Source: Acidimicrobiales bacterium
GTDB lineage: Bacteria > Actinomycetota > Acidimicrobiia > Acidimicrobiales > QHCF01
NCBI GenBank assembly: GCA_003244275.1
Contig: QHCF01000015.1
Location: forward strand, 1 to 43,181
Reading direction: 5' to 3'
DNA length: 43,181 bases
Shown: positions 33,726 to 40,466 of the stretch, piece by piece
How positions within the stretch are numbered: the stretch's first letter is position 1
Layout: every line of letters begins with the position of its first letter
Made by a program: the position numbers and the translations under genes
The notes under the pieces: generated by a model
What the model was told of the DNA's origin: nothing
Database searches by the model: none
The model's input: only the letters and a program-made list of their open reading frames with translations

Positions 33726-34685
33726 GTGGACCCACGCCGCTCAGCCATGTCCTACGCCGAGCGCGGCTGGGCCGTCTTCCCCCTCCACTCCCCTGGTCCC
33801 CAGGGCTGCTCGTGTGGGCGAAGTGACTGTGGTGGCAAGCACCCGCGCACCGCTCACGGCTTCCACGACGCCACCACCGACCCTCAGGCCATCGAGGGCT
33901 GGTGGTCCCGGTGGCCTGGCGCCGGGGTAGGAATCCGTACCGGGGCCTCCAGCGGTCTGGTGGTTGTTGATGTTGACCCCGGCCACGACGGCCCGGCCAG
34001 CTTCGCTGCCCTCGTTCGCGAACATGGCGGCCTACGCCAACCCCCGCCCCGGGTCCGCACCGGCGGCAATGGTTGGCATCTCTACTTTGCCCACCCGAGT
34101 GTGACCATCCGCAACGATGCTGGTCGGCGGTTGGGCCCTGGCCTTGATGTCCGAGGCGACGGTGGCTATGTGGTTGCTCCTCCCTCCGGCCATCCCAGCG
34201 GGCACCACTACCGTTGGGTCGGGGCAGCCAACCAGCCGGCACCCATGCCCGGTTGGCTCCTCGAGCGACTCACGCCGGTGCCTGTTTCCCCACGGCGACG
34301 TGTGCCTTTGGACCTGTCCACCTCAAGACTCTCCCGCTACGCCAGCGCCGCCCTGCGAGCAGAGGCCGACGCGGTGGCATTGGCCCCCGACCGTGAGCGC
34401 AACGACACTCTCAACCGGGCCGCTTTCAATCTCGGCCAGCTCGTAGGAGCCGACGCCCTTGACCACGAAGTGACCCGCGGAACCCTCGAGGCCGCGGCCG
34501 AGGCGGCTGGCCTGGGCCAGCGCGAGACCCTCGCCAGTATCGCCAGCGGCCTGCGGGCCGGCATGGAACGCCCCCGGGCACTGACTGTGCTGTCCCAGCG
34601 CTCAGACCACCGCCTCCGTACCCGTACCGAGGCGGCGGCGGTCTCCCGACAGCCAGACCCAGTCCTCCGGGAGCTCTCTCGTTGA
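33726..34685 (+). CDS. Prim-Pol (AEP) DNA primase/polymerase
   Basis: 319 residues. The N-terminus AERGWAVFPLHSPG, a Cys cluster (CSCGRSDCGGKHP), VVVDVDPGHDG with the metal-binding D-x-D, GGNGWHLYFAHP, and LDVRGDGGYVVAPPSGH are the hallmark order of archaeo-eukaryotic Prim-Pol enzymes of plasmids and ICEs. There is no helicase domain; the C-terminal ~110 residues are an arginine-rich helical region. It would prime or copy the single-stranded form after transfer. The start is GTG 33726, or ATG 33747 seven codons later. Confidence 0.88.
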   Translation: MDPRRSAMSYAERGWAVFPLHSPGPQGCSCGRSDCGGKHPRTAHGFHDATTDPQAIEGWWSRWPGAGVGIRTGASSGLVVVDVDPGHDGPASFAALVREHGGLRQPPPRVRTGGNGWHLYFAHPSVTIRNDAGRRLGPGLDVRGDGGYVVAPPSGHPSGHHYRWVGAANQPAPMPGWLLERLTPVPVSPRRRVPLDLSTSRLSRYASAALRAEADAVALAPDRERNDTLNRAAFNLGQLVGADALDHEVTRGTLEAAAEAAGLGQRETLASIASGLRAGMERPRALTVLSQRSDHRLRTRTEAAAVSRQPDPVLRELSR

Positions 34686-34976
34686 GCACTTTGCCATCGG
34701 TTGCCTGGTCACCGCCATCAGGCCGTTGTCCCGTGTGCATCCAATCCGGCTGGTGGTTCCTACGACGCCTTCACCCTGCCACGGCCGGTCAGGCCCGCAA
34801 GGGTCGCCGTGGGACGCCAGCACGGTGGTCGCCCCTACGGGTCGCCTCGCAACGCTCGCCTCGGCCACCGGCTTTCGTGTCCTCGCTCGGCCTGCGGCCG
34901 TCCCTTGTCATCCCTGCCCATTCCGTGGCGCAACGGGTGGCGTCAGAAACCACCGCTCGAAAGGAGCACACAAACC
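34686..34976 (+). other. gap between primase and SSB genes
   Basis: No convincing gene. One frame (TTG 34726 to TGA 34980, 84 codons) overlaps the SSB start as ATGA, but its sequence is Pro/Arg/Cys-rich and unlike known proteins. A second frame from 34682 begins with a CPVC motif. A frameshifted small zinc-binding gene would explain both, but this is weak. The SSB ribosome binding site AAAGGAG is near 34960. Confidence 0.35.
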
Positions 34977-35270
34977 ATGAACAACATCAACCTGATAGGA
35001 AGACTGACCAGGGACCCGGAGCCCGTCGAAGGCACCGAGACACCTCTCACCCGGATGCGCCTGGCTGTGGCCGGCAAGACCGACGACGACACGCTCTTCA
35101 TCGACGTGGTGGCCTTCACCAAGTTGGCCACCAGCTGCGCCGAGCACCTCTCCAAAGGTCGCCAGGTGGCCGTTACCGGCAAACTCCGCTACCGGGAGTG
35201 GGAGACCGACGAGGGCTCCCGGCGCTCAGCACACTCGGTCATAGCCGACCGCGTCGACTTCTTAGGCTGA
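34977..35270 (+). CDS. ssb: single-stranded DNA-binding protein, short form
   Basis: 97 residues. OB-fold start MNNINLIGRLTRDPE, FIDVVAFTKLATSCAEHLSK, and GRQVAVTGKLRYREWETDEG are typical SSB blocks. The acidic C-terminal tail that recruits host repair proteins is absent, so this is a DNA-coating domain only, common in mobile elements. It would protect the transferred strand. AAAGGAG lies ~10 bases before ATG 34977. Confidence 0.92.
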   Translation: MNNINLIGRLTRDPEPVEGTETPLTRMRLAVAGKTDDDTLFIDVVAFTKLATSCAEHLSKGRQVAVTGKLRYREWETDEGSRRSAHSVIADRVDFLG

Positions 35271-35283
35271 ACCTACGGGCACC

Positions 35284-35313
35284 GGCCGGGAGCTTTCCCC
35301 AGAGCTCCCGGCC
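35284..35313 (+). terminator. hairpin after ssb
   Basis: GGCCGGGAGCT and AGCTCCCGGCC make a perfect 11-bp stem with an 8-base loop, 13 bases after the ssb stop. No T run follows, so termination may be factor-assisted or bidirectional. Confidence 0.6.
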
Positions 35314-35359
35314 AAGCTCGCTGGCGCTCTGTCCCCATTTGGGGTGACGGTAAGGAACG

Positions 35360-35374
35360 TGTCACGAAGTGACA
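35360..35374. promoter_or_regulatory. TGTCAC-GAA-GTGACA palindrome
   Basis: A perfect 6-bp inverted repeat with a 3-base centre, at the border between the ssb unit and the decayed cargo. It could be an operator or an old transposon end. No partner copy was noticed. Confidence 0.35.
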
Positions 35375-35401
35375 TCTGACCCGGGACCGCCGGTGTGGTT
35401 G

Positions 35402-35827
35402 TCAGGATGCTCGTGGCGGCTGGCTGGGTGGCCAGAACTTTCGGTCCGGGTCTTGGGGGCTCATGATCCCGACGCTGTTGCCGTCGGGATCGTCGACGAT
35501 CGCGTACCGACCGCCCCAGAAGGCGTCATACGGCGGCTGGTGGCCTCTGTTGCCTGCGCCGGTCAGGTCGGCGTAGATCTCGTCGACAGCGTCGCGGGTC
35601 GCCACCCAGAACCCGAGAACCGTGCTGCCCCCTGTCGTCCCACCCCAGCCGGTATCCCATTGGGAGAAGAACTCGGTGCTGTCCCACTCGATGAGCATGC
35701 CGCCCGGGAGGTTGGCGGCGGCATGAAAAGCGCCCGGCTTGGCTTCGATCTCTAGCCCGAGGCGACGGTAGAACGCGAGCGTGCCGTCGCAGGGGGATCC
35801 CTTACTGACGGTCAGGAGTACCCTCGC
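35402..35827 (-). pseudogene. VOC/glyoxalase-family remnant
   Basis: The frame reads ARVLLTVSKGSPCDGTLAFY, then YRRLGLEIEAKPGAFHAAAN, and continues through DPDGNSVGIMSP to a stop at 35402. This is a VOC-fold dimeric protein such as a glyoxalase or bleomycin-resistance relative. It has no start codon before the first strand, and the expected N-terminal methionine region is missing where it meets the HAD remnant. A 98-residue fragment from ATG 35698 could still be translated but would lack the first half of the fold. It is cargo unrelated to transfer. Confidence 0.6.
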
Positions 35828-36456
35828 TGTAGCTCCTCGACCGTTTCGGGCGCAGGAGAAGGCCCGATACGAACGTGACGCTCAAGGCGGCGAGGACCCA
35901 TAAGGCGCACGTCGCACGGCTGTTCGAGTAACCGACAGCAGCCCGAACAGGACGCCAGCGAGGAGGCAGACGAGCCCACCTGCTGTCGGGCCTCGCGACT
36001 TTGAGGTATGAGGGACTGTGGTGACGGCCATCGGAACATCTCGACTCCCCATCTCGCGGAGGATGCGATGAAGTGGACCGGCAGGCCGAGCCGGCCCAGG
36101 GCGGTCTCGGCCGCCGCCGGCTGGTTCCCTGCCAGGCCCACGGTGTACCCAGCGGCACGCACGGCCTGGAGGCAGGGGAGCGCATCAGGGTGGAAGGCGG
36201 CCTCCGCAATCTCGTCGCTGCTCGCCGGCCGCTCGACGCTGAGCAGGTCCCATACGCCTCGATGGTCCTCACCGCGCTCGATGAGCGCCCCCAGTGCGGC
36301 GAACAGCGCCAGACGGGTCACGCCAGCCTCATCCGCCAAAGCCGACCACGACCGCGTCTCGTCCACGAGGGTTTCACCCACGGCGAAGACCATGGCGCGA
36401 ACAGCAGCAGGGATTGTGAAGCCGTCACCCCATCGCGAAGCGGTCAAACGCGTCAT
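35812..36456 (-). pseudogene. HAD-family hydrolase remnant
   Basis: The first ~150 codons resemble a HAD phosphatase: MVFAVGETLVDETRSWSALA, PDALPCLQAVRAAGYTVGLA, and FIASSARWGVE. The nucleophile Asp of motif I (FDxGxT) is Ala here (FAVGET). After WGVE the frame loses the family's KP-PxFF motif and becomes shadow-like. Around 35850-35990 other frames encode hydrophobic stretches (LVCLLAGVLFGLLSVTRTAV, VLAALSVTFVSGLLL), which look like the end of a broken membrane protein. I judge the gene dead, joined to other debris. Confidence 0.6.
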
Positions 36457-36612
36457 CGAGGAGAGTATTGCGAGCTGGACGTAGGCAGCGTGCTGGCCGG
36501 CGCTGGGCCTGAGTAGGCCGGCGGCGAGTCGGAAGAGTTTGTCGGCCGAGATGGCAAAACCTGAGTTCTACTCTCTCCTCCGTGCCTTACCCGGCCGATT
36601 CAGCAGTGGTTC
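36457..36612. other. spacer between cargo and Xis array
   Basis: About 150 bases with no supported gene. I see no promoter or repeat until the first GGGACA box at 36613. Confidence 0.4.
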
Positions 36613-36757
36613 GGGACAACATCCATGTCCCGATCGGGACATGGATCTACTGTCGGGACACGTTTCGGGACAGTTTTCGGGACATCGAAGGCGCATGCTC
36701 TAACCACGCGATGCCGTTCGGCACCAGGCCGGCGGCCCGTAGGAGGAGGAGCTTGCC
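36613..36757 (+). promoter_or_regulatory. GGGACA-box array and leader of the Xis operon (copy C)
   Basis: Six boxes: GGGACA at 36613, 36636, 36655, 36667 and 36679, and inverted TGTCCC at 36626. The spacings are 13, 10, 19, 12 and 12; the outermost box of copies A and B is missing. The block GCGCATGCTCTAACCACGCG follows at the same distance, then ATG 36711 opening MPFGTRPAAR (17 codons, ending TGA 36764), then GGAGGAGGAG. This copy is more diverged than A and B are from each other. Confidence 0.82.
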
Positions 36758-37009
36758 TTGCTGAGCGACCACGAGACCGGTGCCGAGCACGTCGCCGACT
36801 ACCTGAGCTGTGCGGGGCACGCCTGCCGCTGCCTGCCGCCGGTCACCGCCGATGGCCATCTCCGCTTCGGCCTGTTCGGGTCCCAGACATCCCTGGGTTG
36901 CCTCCCCAGCCAGGAGTCGCTCCCGCGGTGCCCGAGCCACCTCAAGGTTCCCAACCGAGGGATATCCGACGGCAGCTGGAAGGACGGCAATCAGCATGGC
37001 AACCCGTGA
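36758..37009 (+). CDS. hypothetical Cys-containing small protein
   Basis: 83 residues from TTG 36758 behind the strong site GGAGGAGGAG. It has cysteines in LSCAGHACRCLPP, LGCLPSQ and LPRCPSH, but no recognised domain. It overlaps the Xis start by 14 bases. As first gene of the Xis operon it may be a regulator or a degenerate leader. The coding call rests on the ribosome binding site and operon position. Confidence 0.5.
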   Translation: MLSDHETGAEHVADYLSCAGHACRCLPPVTADGHLRFGLFGSQTSLGCLPSQESLPRCPSHLKVPNRGISDGSWKDGNQHGNP

Positions 37010-37202
37010 CGCCAGCCTGGCGCGCAAACCGCTCCTGAGCGTCGGGGAGGTGGCGGTTCTCCTCGGCCAGAGCCGCTCGTCGCTGTACCGGGCCATCGAG
37101 AAGGGCGACCTACCAGTGCCGGTATTCAAGCTGGCCGGGCGGTGGCGGGTGCCGCGTCGGGCTGTCGAGCGCCTGATCGACGGCGAGATCGTGGAGAGGT
37201 AG
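36996..37202 (+). CDS. xis: excisionase-like MerR/HTH_17 protein
   Basis: 68 residues. LLSVGEVAVLLGQSRSSLYR, IEKGDLPVPVFKLAGRWRVP and RRAVERLIDGEI form the short winged helix of excisionases (HTH_17). It would bend the attachment-site DNA and bias the integrase toward excision. The start ATG 36996 is the methionine nearest the domain, with GGAAGGA upstream. Its last 77 bases overlap the 3' end of the integrase gene on the other strand. Confidence 0.87.
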   Translation: MATRDASLARKPLLSVGEVAVLLGQSRSSLYRAIEKGDLPVPVFKLAGRWRVPRRAVERLIDGEIVER

Positions 37203-38394
37203 TAGCCGGTGAGGCTGCTTCGCCAAAAAGGACCCCTTCGATGTGCTCGGCCGCCCGGCGGTCCTCGGCGGCGACCGCGCCGGTGTAATGGCGGGCCATG
37301 TGGACTGTGGCCCACCCGAGCCGGGCTTGCTTTTGCGCCTCGCTAATCACGCGGTCAAGCTCGGTCGACTGAAAATGGCGGAGCGAGTGCAGGTGAACAT
37401 CACACGCGACTCCGGCAGCGTCGCGTACCTCGGCGAAGGCGTGGCTCATGGTGTCCGGGTGTGGTGGAGCACTGCCGCCGGGCTCGAAGGAGAACACGAA
37501 GGAGCCCTCGGGTAACGGTACGTCGCAGCGCTGGGCCAACTTGTCCTGTTCCTCGTGAAGCGATGCCAGCTGAGTCAGGGTGGCAGGGCCCACCGCCACG
37601 GTTCGCCTGCTGGCCTGGGTCTTGGGCGCTCGGGCGACGGCACCACCACCAGGCGTGCCAATCACCCCCTCGTCGATGACCACCGTCCCCGCGTCGTTGT
37701 CAATATCCGACCATCGCAGGGCGCAGGCCTCGCCCCGGCGCATGCCAGTGGCGGCCACCAGCCGGATGAGCACCGCCACCCGCTGCTCAGTGAAGCGGGC
37801 CATCTCCAGAATGGCAACTACCTCGGATGACGACGGGGCTCGCACTGCTCGCGGCCGCTCGTCGGGTGCCCAGGTCGGCAGCTCGGTGTCGGTGATCGGG
37901 TTGGGCAGCTGATTGCCGCTCCACTTGCGGGCGAGACGGCAGGACCGGTGCAGCAATGCCCGGCTGAGTCGGACCGTGGTCGGTCCGGCCCCCTTGTCCT
38001 TGAGCTCGCGGAAGAACCGCTCCACGTCGTACGGGCTCAGGCTCACGATCCGACGGCGGCCGATCGAGTCGCGAATGTGACGGCGCCAGACGCCGTCGTA
38101 GCCCCGGACCGTGTTGGGCGAGAGGTCCTGCCAGCCGTTCTCGCGCCACCCTTCAACAGCCTCGTTGACCGTGGTCTGCGGGCCCCATCTCGACTCTTCC
38201 TCGCTGAGAGCACGAGTCGGCTCCCGCTCCTGCTCCGCCATTAGGCGAGCCAGCTCTCGCTCAGCCGCCCTCTTCGACCCGCGGAATGTCACGCTGCGAT
38301 GGCGGACCTTGGCGCTGGCGTCCCGGCCCAAGAAGACCCTCAGCTCCCAGACATTCGGTCCCCTCTCGACCCGCTGCCGAATACTGCCTGCCAT
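37126..38394 (-). CDS. int: tyrosine recombinase (integrase)
   Basis: 422 residues. An arm-binding N-terminus (MAGSIRQRVERGPNVWELRV) and a SAM-like core-binding domain (EGWRENGWQDLSPNTVRGYD) precede the catalytic domain. The active-site residues visible are R in ATGMRRGEACALRW (~218), H-x-x-R in LHSLRHFQST (~333), and Y in HMARHYTG (~365). It integrates and excises the element at the tRNA-Thr gene 96 bases upstream. The frame is open upstream through the tRNA, but that part is not coding; ATG 38394 starts the conserved domain. The ~35-residue tail after HIEGVLFG lies in the Xis overlap. Confidence 0.94.
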   Translation of the reverse strand: MAGSIRQRVERGPNVWELRVFLGRDASAKVRHRSVTFRGSKRAAERELARLMAEQEREPTRALSEEESRWGPQTTVNEAVEGWRENGWQDLSPNTVRGYDGVWRRHIRDSIGRRRIVSLSPYDVERFFRELKDKGAGPTTVRLSRALLHRSCRLARKWSGNQLPNPITDTELPTWAPDERPRAVRAPSSSEVVAILEMARFTEQRVAVLIRLVAATGMRRGEACALRWSDIDNDAGTVVIDEGVIGTPGGGAVARAPKTQASRRTVAVGPATLTQLASLHEEQDKLAQRCDVPLPEGSFVFSFEPGGSAPPHPDTMSHAFAEVRDAAGVACDVHLHSLRHFQSTELDRVISEAQKQARLGWATVHMARHYTGAVAAEDRRAAEHIEGVLFGEAASPATTSPRSRRRSGARQPDAAPATARPA

Positions 38395-38410
38395 CGTCGC
38401 CTCCGCAATT

Positions 38411-38432
38411 GTTGGGACACTTGTTGGGACAA
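38411..38432. promoter_or_regulatory. two GGGACA boxes upstream of int
   Basis: GGGACA at 38414 and 38426, 12 bases apart in the repeat TTGTTGGGACA, 20 bases before the integrase start. Box and spacing match the three long arrays. They could be the int operator or arm-type sites of the integrase; their place between int and the attachment site allows both. Confidence 0.7.
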
Positions 38433-38486
38433 CCCTACTCCCGAGAAGATACAACGGAGGAATGAAGGCCCTGACCTGGGCTTTTA

Positions 38487-38515
38487 TGGGGCCGGCGGTG
38501 GGACTCGAACCCACG
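38487..38515. other. probable ICE attachment site (tRNA 3' end)
   Basis: Tyrosine integrases of this kind recombine in the 3' end of a tRNA, and int lies just beyond the 3' end of this one. The crossover region should be the T-arm and acceptor stretch. The matching second copy is not in the window, so the left end of the element is further left. Confidence 0.55.
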
Positions 38516-38562
38516 ACCTGACGATTACAAGTCGCCTGCGCTACCAGCTGCGCCACACCGGC
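38490..38562 (-). tRNA. tRNA-Thr (UGU)
   Basis: Folds as a standard cloverleaf. The acceptor stem GCCGGTG pairs with CGCCGGC (one G-U), the D stem is GCGC, the anticodon stem is GGCGA/TCGTC with loop CTTGTAA, and the T stem is GTGGG/CCCAC with TTCGAGT. The anticodon TGT reads ACA (Thr). The sequence continues directly as CCA (38489-38487), so CCA is encoded. It remains intact after integration. Confidence 0.95.
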
Positions 38563-38659
38563 ATTGAGGGGCCAGCCTAACGGTGCGATTGCGCCGGATG
38601 CGGCTGCGATGGGGGAACGGTCCTTGCTTTGCGGCCCATGGGTTGGCAGGCTGCCACGG

Positions 38660-38920
38660 ATGGCACTCAGTGAGCGGGACCGGGCCATCCTCGACTTCGA
38701 GAGGGCCTGGCGGTCGGGGCCGGGCCCCAAGGGATCGGCCATCCGCCAGCAGTTCGCCATCTCCCCGGGCCGCTACTACCAGCTATTGAGCGGTCTGCTG
38801 GCCACACACGAGGCAGATGCGTACGATCCCATGGTGGTCCGTCGCCTGCGTCGCCTGCGAGATCGTCGGCGCCGAGCCCGCTACGAGGGCCGAGCCACAG
38901 AAGCGCACCGGTCGCGGTGA
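38660..38920 (+). CDS. DUF3263 family protein
   Basis: 86 residues. MALSERDRAILDFERAWRS, then SAIRQQFAISPGRYYQLL, and a basic end (VVRRLRRLRDRRRRARY). This is the DUF3263 family of Actinobacteria, a probable small DNA-binding protein of unknown role. The start ATG 38660 begins the conserved domain; the frame extends upstream through non-conserved sequence. It overlaps the next gene as GTGA. First host gene after the element. Confidence 0.88.
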   Translation: MALSERDRAILDFERAWRSGPGPKGSAIRQQFAISPGRYYQLLSGLLATHEADAYDPMVVRRLRRLRDRRRRARYEGRATEAHRSR

Positions 38921-39510
38921 GCAGTCGCGGCGGTGCCGGCGACGACCCACCTGGTCGCTCGGCGGCCGTGGTCATCGGTCGGGCCATCCCCCTTCTGGTG
39001 GTGGCCGTCGCCCTGGGGGCGATCCTGCTCGCTTACTCGCCGGCGCCCGGGGTCTCGCCCGCCGCCTCATCCAGCCCTGCCGCCCCCACCAGCTCGACTG
39101 GGCCAGGCGCTACCGGTTCCGGTTCCACATTGACACCAACTACGCCCCCTCCCGGCACGACGACGCCGGCATCGGTTCCCCCCTCCAAGGTCAAGACGGT
39201 CGTAGCCAATGCCACCTCGGTGAACGGGGCCGCCAGCCGGGTGGGCAGCACCTTGCGCACTGCCGGATATGACGTCCTGGCCACCACCAATGCCTCGTCA
39301 AAGGCACCCAGCTCTCAGGTCTATTACGTCGCCGGCTATGCCGAGGCGGCCGGGCTGGTGGCGACCCGGTTGGGCCTCTCCCCCAATTCGGTCTTGAGTC
39401 TGCCCTCGCCATCGCCGGTGAGCGACACCAGGGGAGCCGACGTGGTAGTTGTCATCGGTCCCGAGCTGGCCTCCGGCTCGGCTTCCAAGTCGAGCACCTC
39501 GACCACCTGA
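38917..39510 (+). CDS. LytR C-terminal-domain membrane protein
   Basis: 197 residues. One membrane helix at about 18-40 (AVVIGRAIPLLVVAVALGAI) is followed by a Ser/Thr/Pro-rich linker and a LytR_C domain (VVANATSVNGAASRVGSTLR, YYVAGYAEAAGLVATRLGL). LytR_C domains occur at the end of LCP wall-polymer ligases and alone in actinobacterial membrane proteins; a wall-related role is likely but unproven. The start GTG 38917 overlaps the DUF3263 stop. It is 2 bases from otsB. Confidence 0.87.
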   Translation: MSSRGGAGDDPPGRSAAVVIGRAIPLLVVAVALGAILLAYSPAPGVSPAASSSPAAPTSSTGPGATGSGSTLTPTTPPPGTTTPASVPPSKVKTVVANATSVNGAASRVGSTLRTAGYDVLATTNASSKAPSSQVYYVAGYAEAAGLVATRLGLSPNSVLSLPSPSPVSDTRGADVVVVIGPELASGSASKSSTSTT

Positions 39511-39512
39511 CG

Positions 39513-40334
39513 GTGGAACCGAGCCGGTTGGCACCCGCCCTGGCTGACTTGGCCGGTATGGCCGACCGGGCAGGCATCATCACCGACTTCGATGGGACTC
39601 TGTCCGCCATCATCGAGGACCCTGGCGAGGCGCGGGCACTGGAGGGGGTCCCAGGCGTCCTGGCCCAATTGGCCCGTCGCTACCGCCGGGTAGCCGTGGT
39701 ATCTGGTCGTCCAGTGACGTTTCTGACCGATCGTCTGGGCCTGGGCAATCCGAGCCTGGAGGACGCGGACGAGGAGAAGCGGGTTGCCGTCTTTGGCCTC
39801 TACGGGCTCGAATGGGCGGGGGCCGACGGCGTGGTCCACACCAGGGCCGATGCCGAACGGTGGCGGTCGGCGGTCGGCCAGGCTGGTCACCAGGCCGGCG
39901 ACGAGGTTGGCCCGGGAGTGGTGGTCGAGCCCAAGGGGCTGTCGCTGACCATCCACTGGCGAACGGTGCCGGACCAGGAGCGATCGGCCCAGCTCGTGGC
40001 TCGTCGCCTGGCCAAGGACTGGAACCTGGTCCGTCACGCCGGTCGTCGCAGCGTGGAGCTCCGACCACCTGTCGAGGCCGACAAAGGTACGGCTGTGACC
40101 AGCCTGTGCAGAGGCCTGGTGGCCGCCTGCTTCGTGGGTGACGACCGCGGCGACCTGCCCGCCTTCGCGGCACTTGACCGGCTGGCGGCCAGCAGTGGAT
40201 TCTTCGCAGTCAAGGTGGCGGTGGACAGCGCCGAGGTCCCGCCCGAGCTGCTGGCATCCGCCGACCTGGTGGTCGAGGGCCCGGAGGGCGCACTGGCGAT
40301 GTTGGCGTCCCTGGCCCTGCTGGCGGAGCAGTAG
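39513..40334 (+). CDS. otsB: trehalose-6-phosphate phosphatase
   Basis: 273 residues. HAD motif I ITDFDGTLSAIIEDP near 25-38, VAVVSGRPVTFL, KGLSLTIHWR, and the acidic motif FVGDDRGDLPAFAAL are those of OtsB. It removes phosphate from trehalose 6-phosphate to give trehalose, an osmolyte and cell-envelope precursor in Actinobacteria. The start GTG 39513 lies 2 bases after the LytR_C gene. It pairs in function with the convergent otsA. Confidence 0.93.
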   Translation: MEPSRLAPALADLAGMADRAGIITDFDGTLSAIIEDPGEARALEGVPGVLAQLARRYRRVAVVSGRPVTFLTDRLGLGNPSLEDADEEKRVAVFGLYGLEWAGADGVVHTRADAERWRSAVGQAGHQAGDEVGPGVVVEPKGLSLTIHWRTVPDQERSAQLVARRLAKDWNLVRHAGRRSVELRPPVEADKGTAVTSLCRGLVAACFVGDDRGDLPAFAALDRLAASSGFFAVKVAVDSAEVPPELLASADLVVEGPEGALAMLASLALLAEQ

Positions 40335-40346
40335 CGGTCGGGCGCA

Positions 40347-40407
40347 CCGGCCATGCCGGCTTTCTGTTACCACCACGTGAGCTATTTGCGCGTCAGCGGT
40401 AACAGAA
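40347..40407. terminator. terminator region between otsB and otsA
   Basis: CCGGC-CAT-GCCGG (40347-40359) is followed by CTTTCTGTT on the plus strand. A second, 10-bp perfect inverted repeat, TTCTGTTACC (40362-40371) and GGTAACAGAA (40398-40407), spans the rest. It fits a bidirectional stop between convergent genes. Confidence 0.6.
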
Positions 40408-40466
40408 CGAGAGCTACCGGCCCCGCTCGGGGCGACTCGGCCCCGGCCCGGTCCCCGCCAAGGCCC

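Noticed and set aside
34726-34980. 84-codon frame before ssb as a gene
   Set aside because: ATGA overlap is suggestive, but the sequence has no recognisable feature and a competing frame runs beside it; kept only as a note on the gap.
38395-38760. Integrase extended upstream through the tRNA
   Set aside because: It would translate the tRNA gene; the conserved integrase start is ATG 38394.
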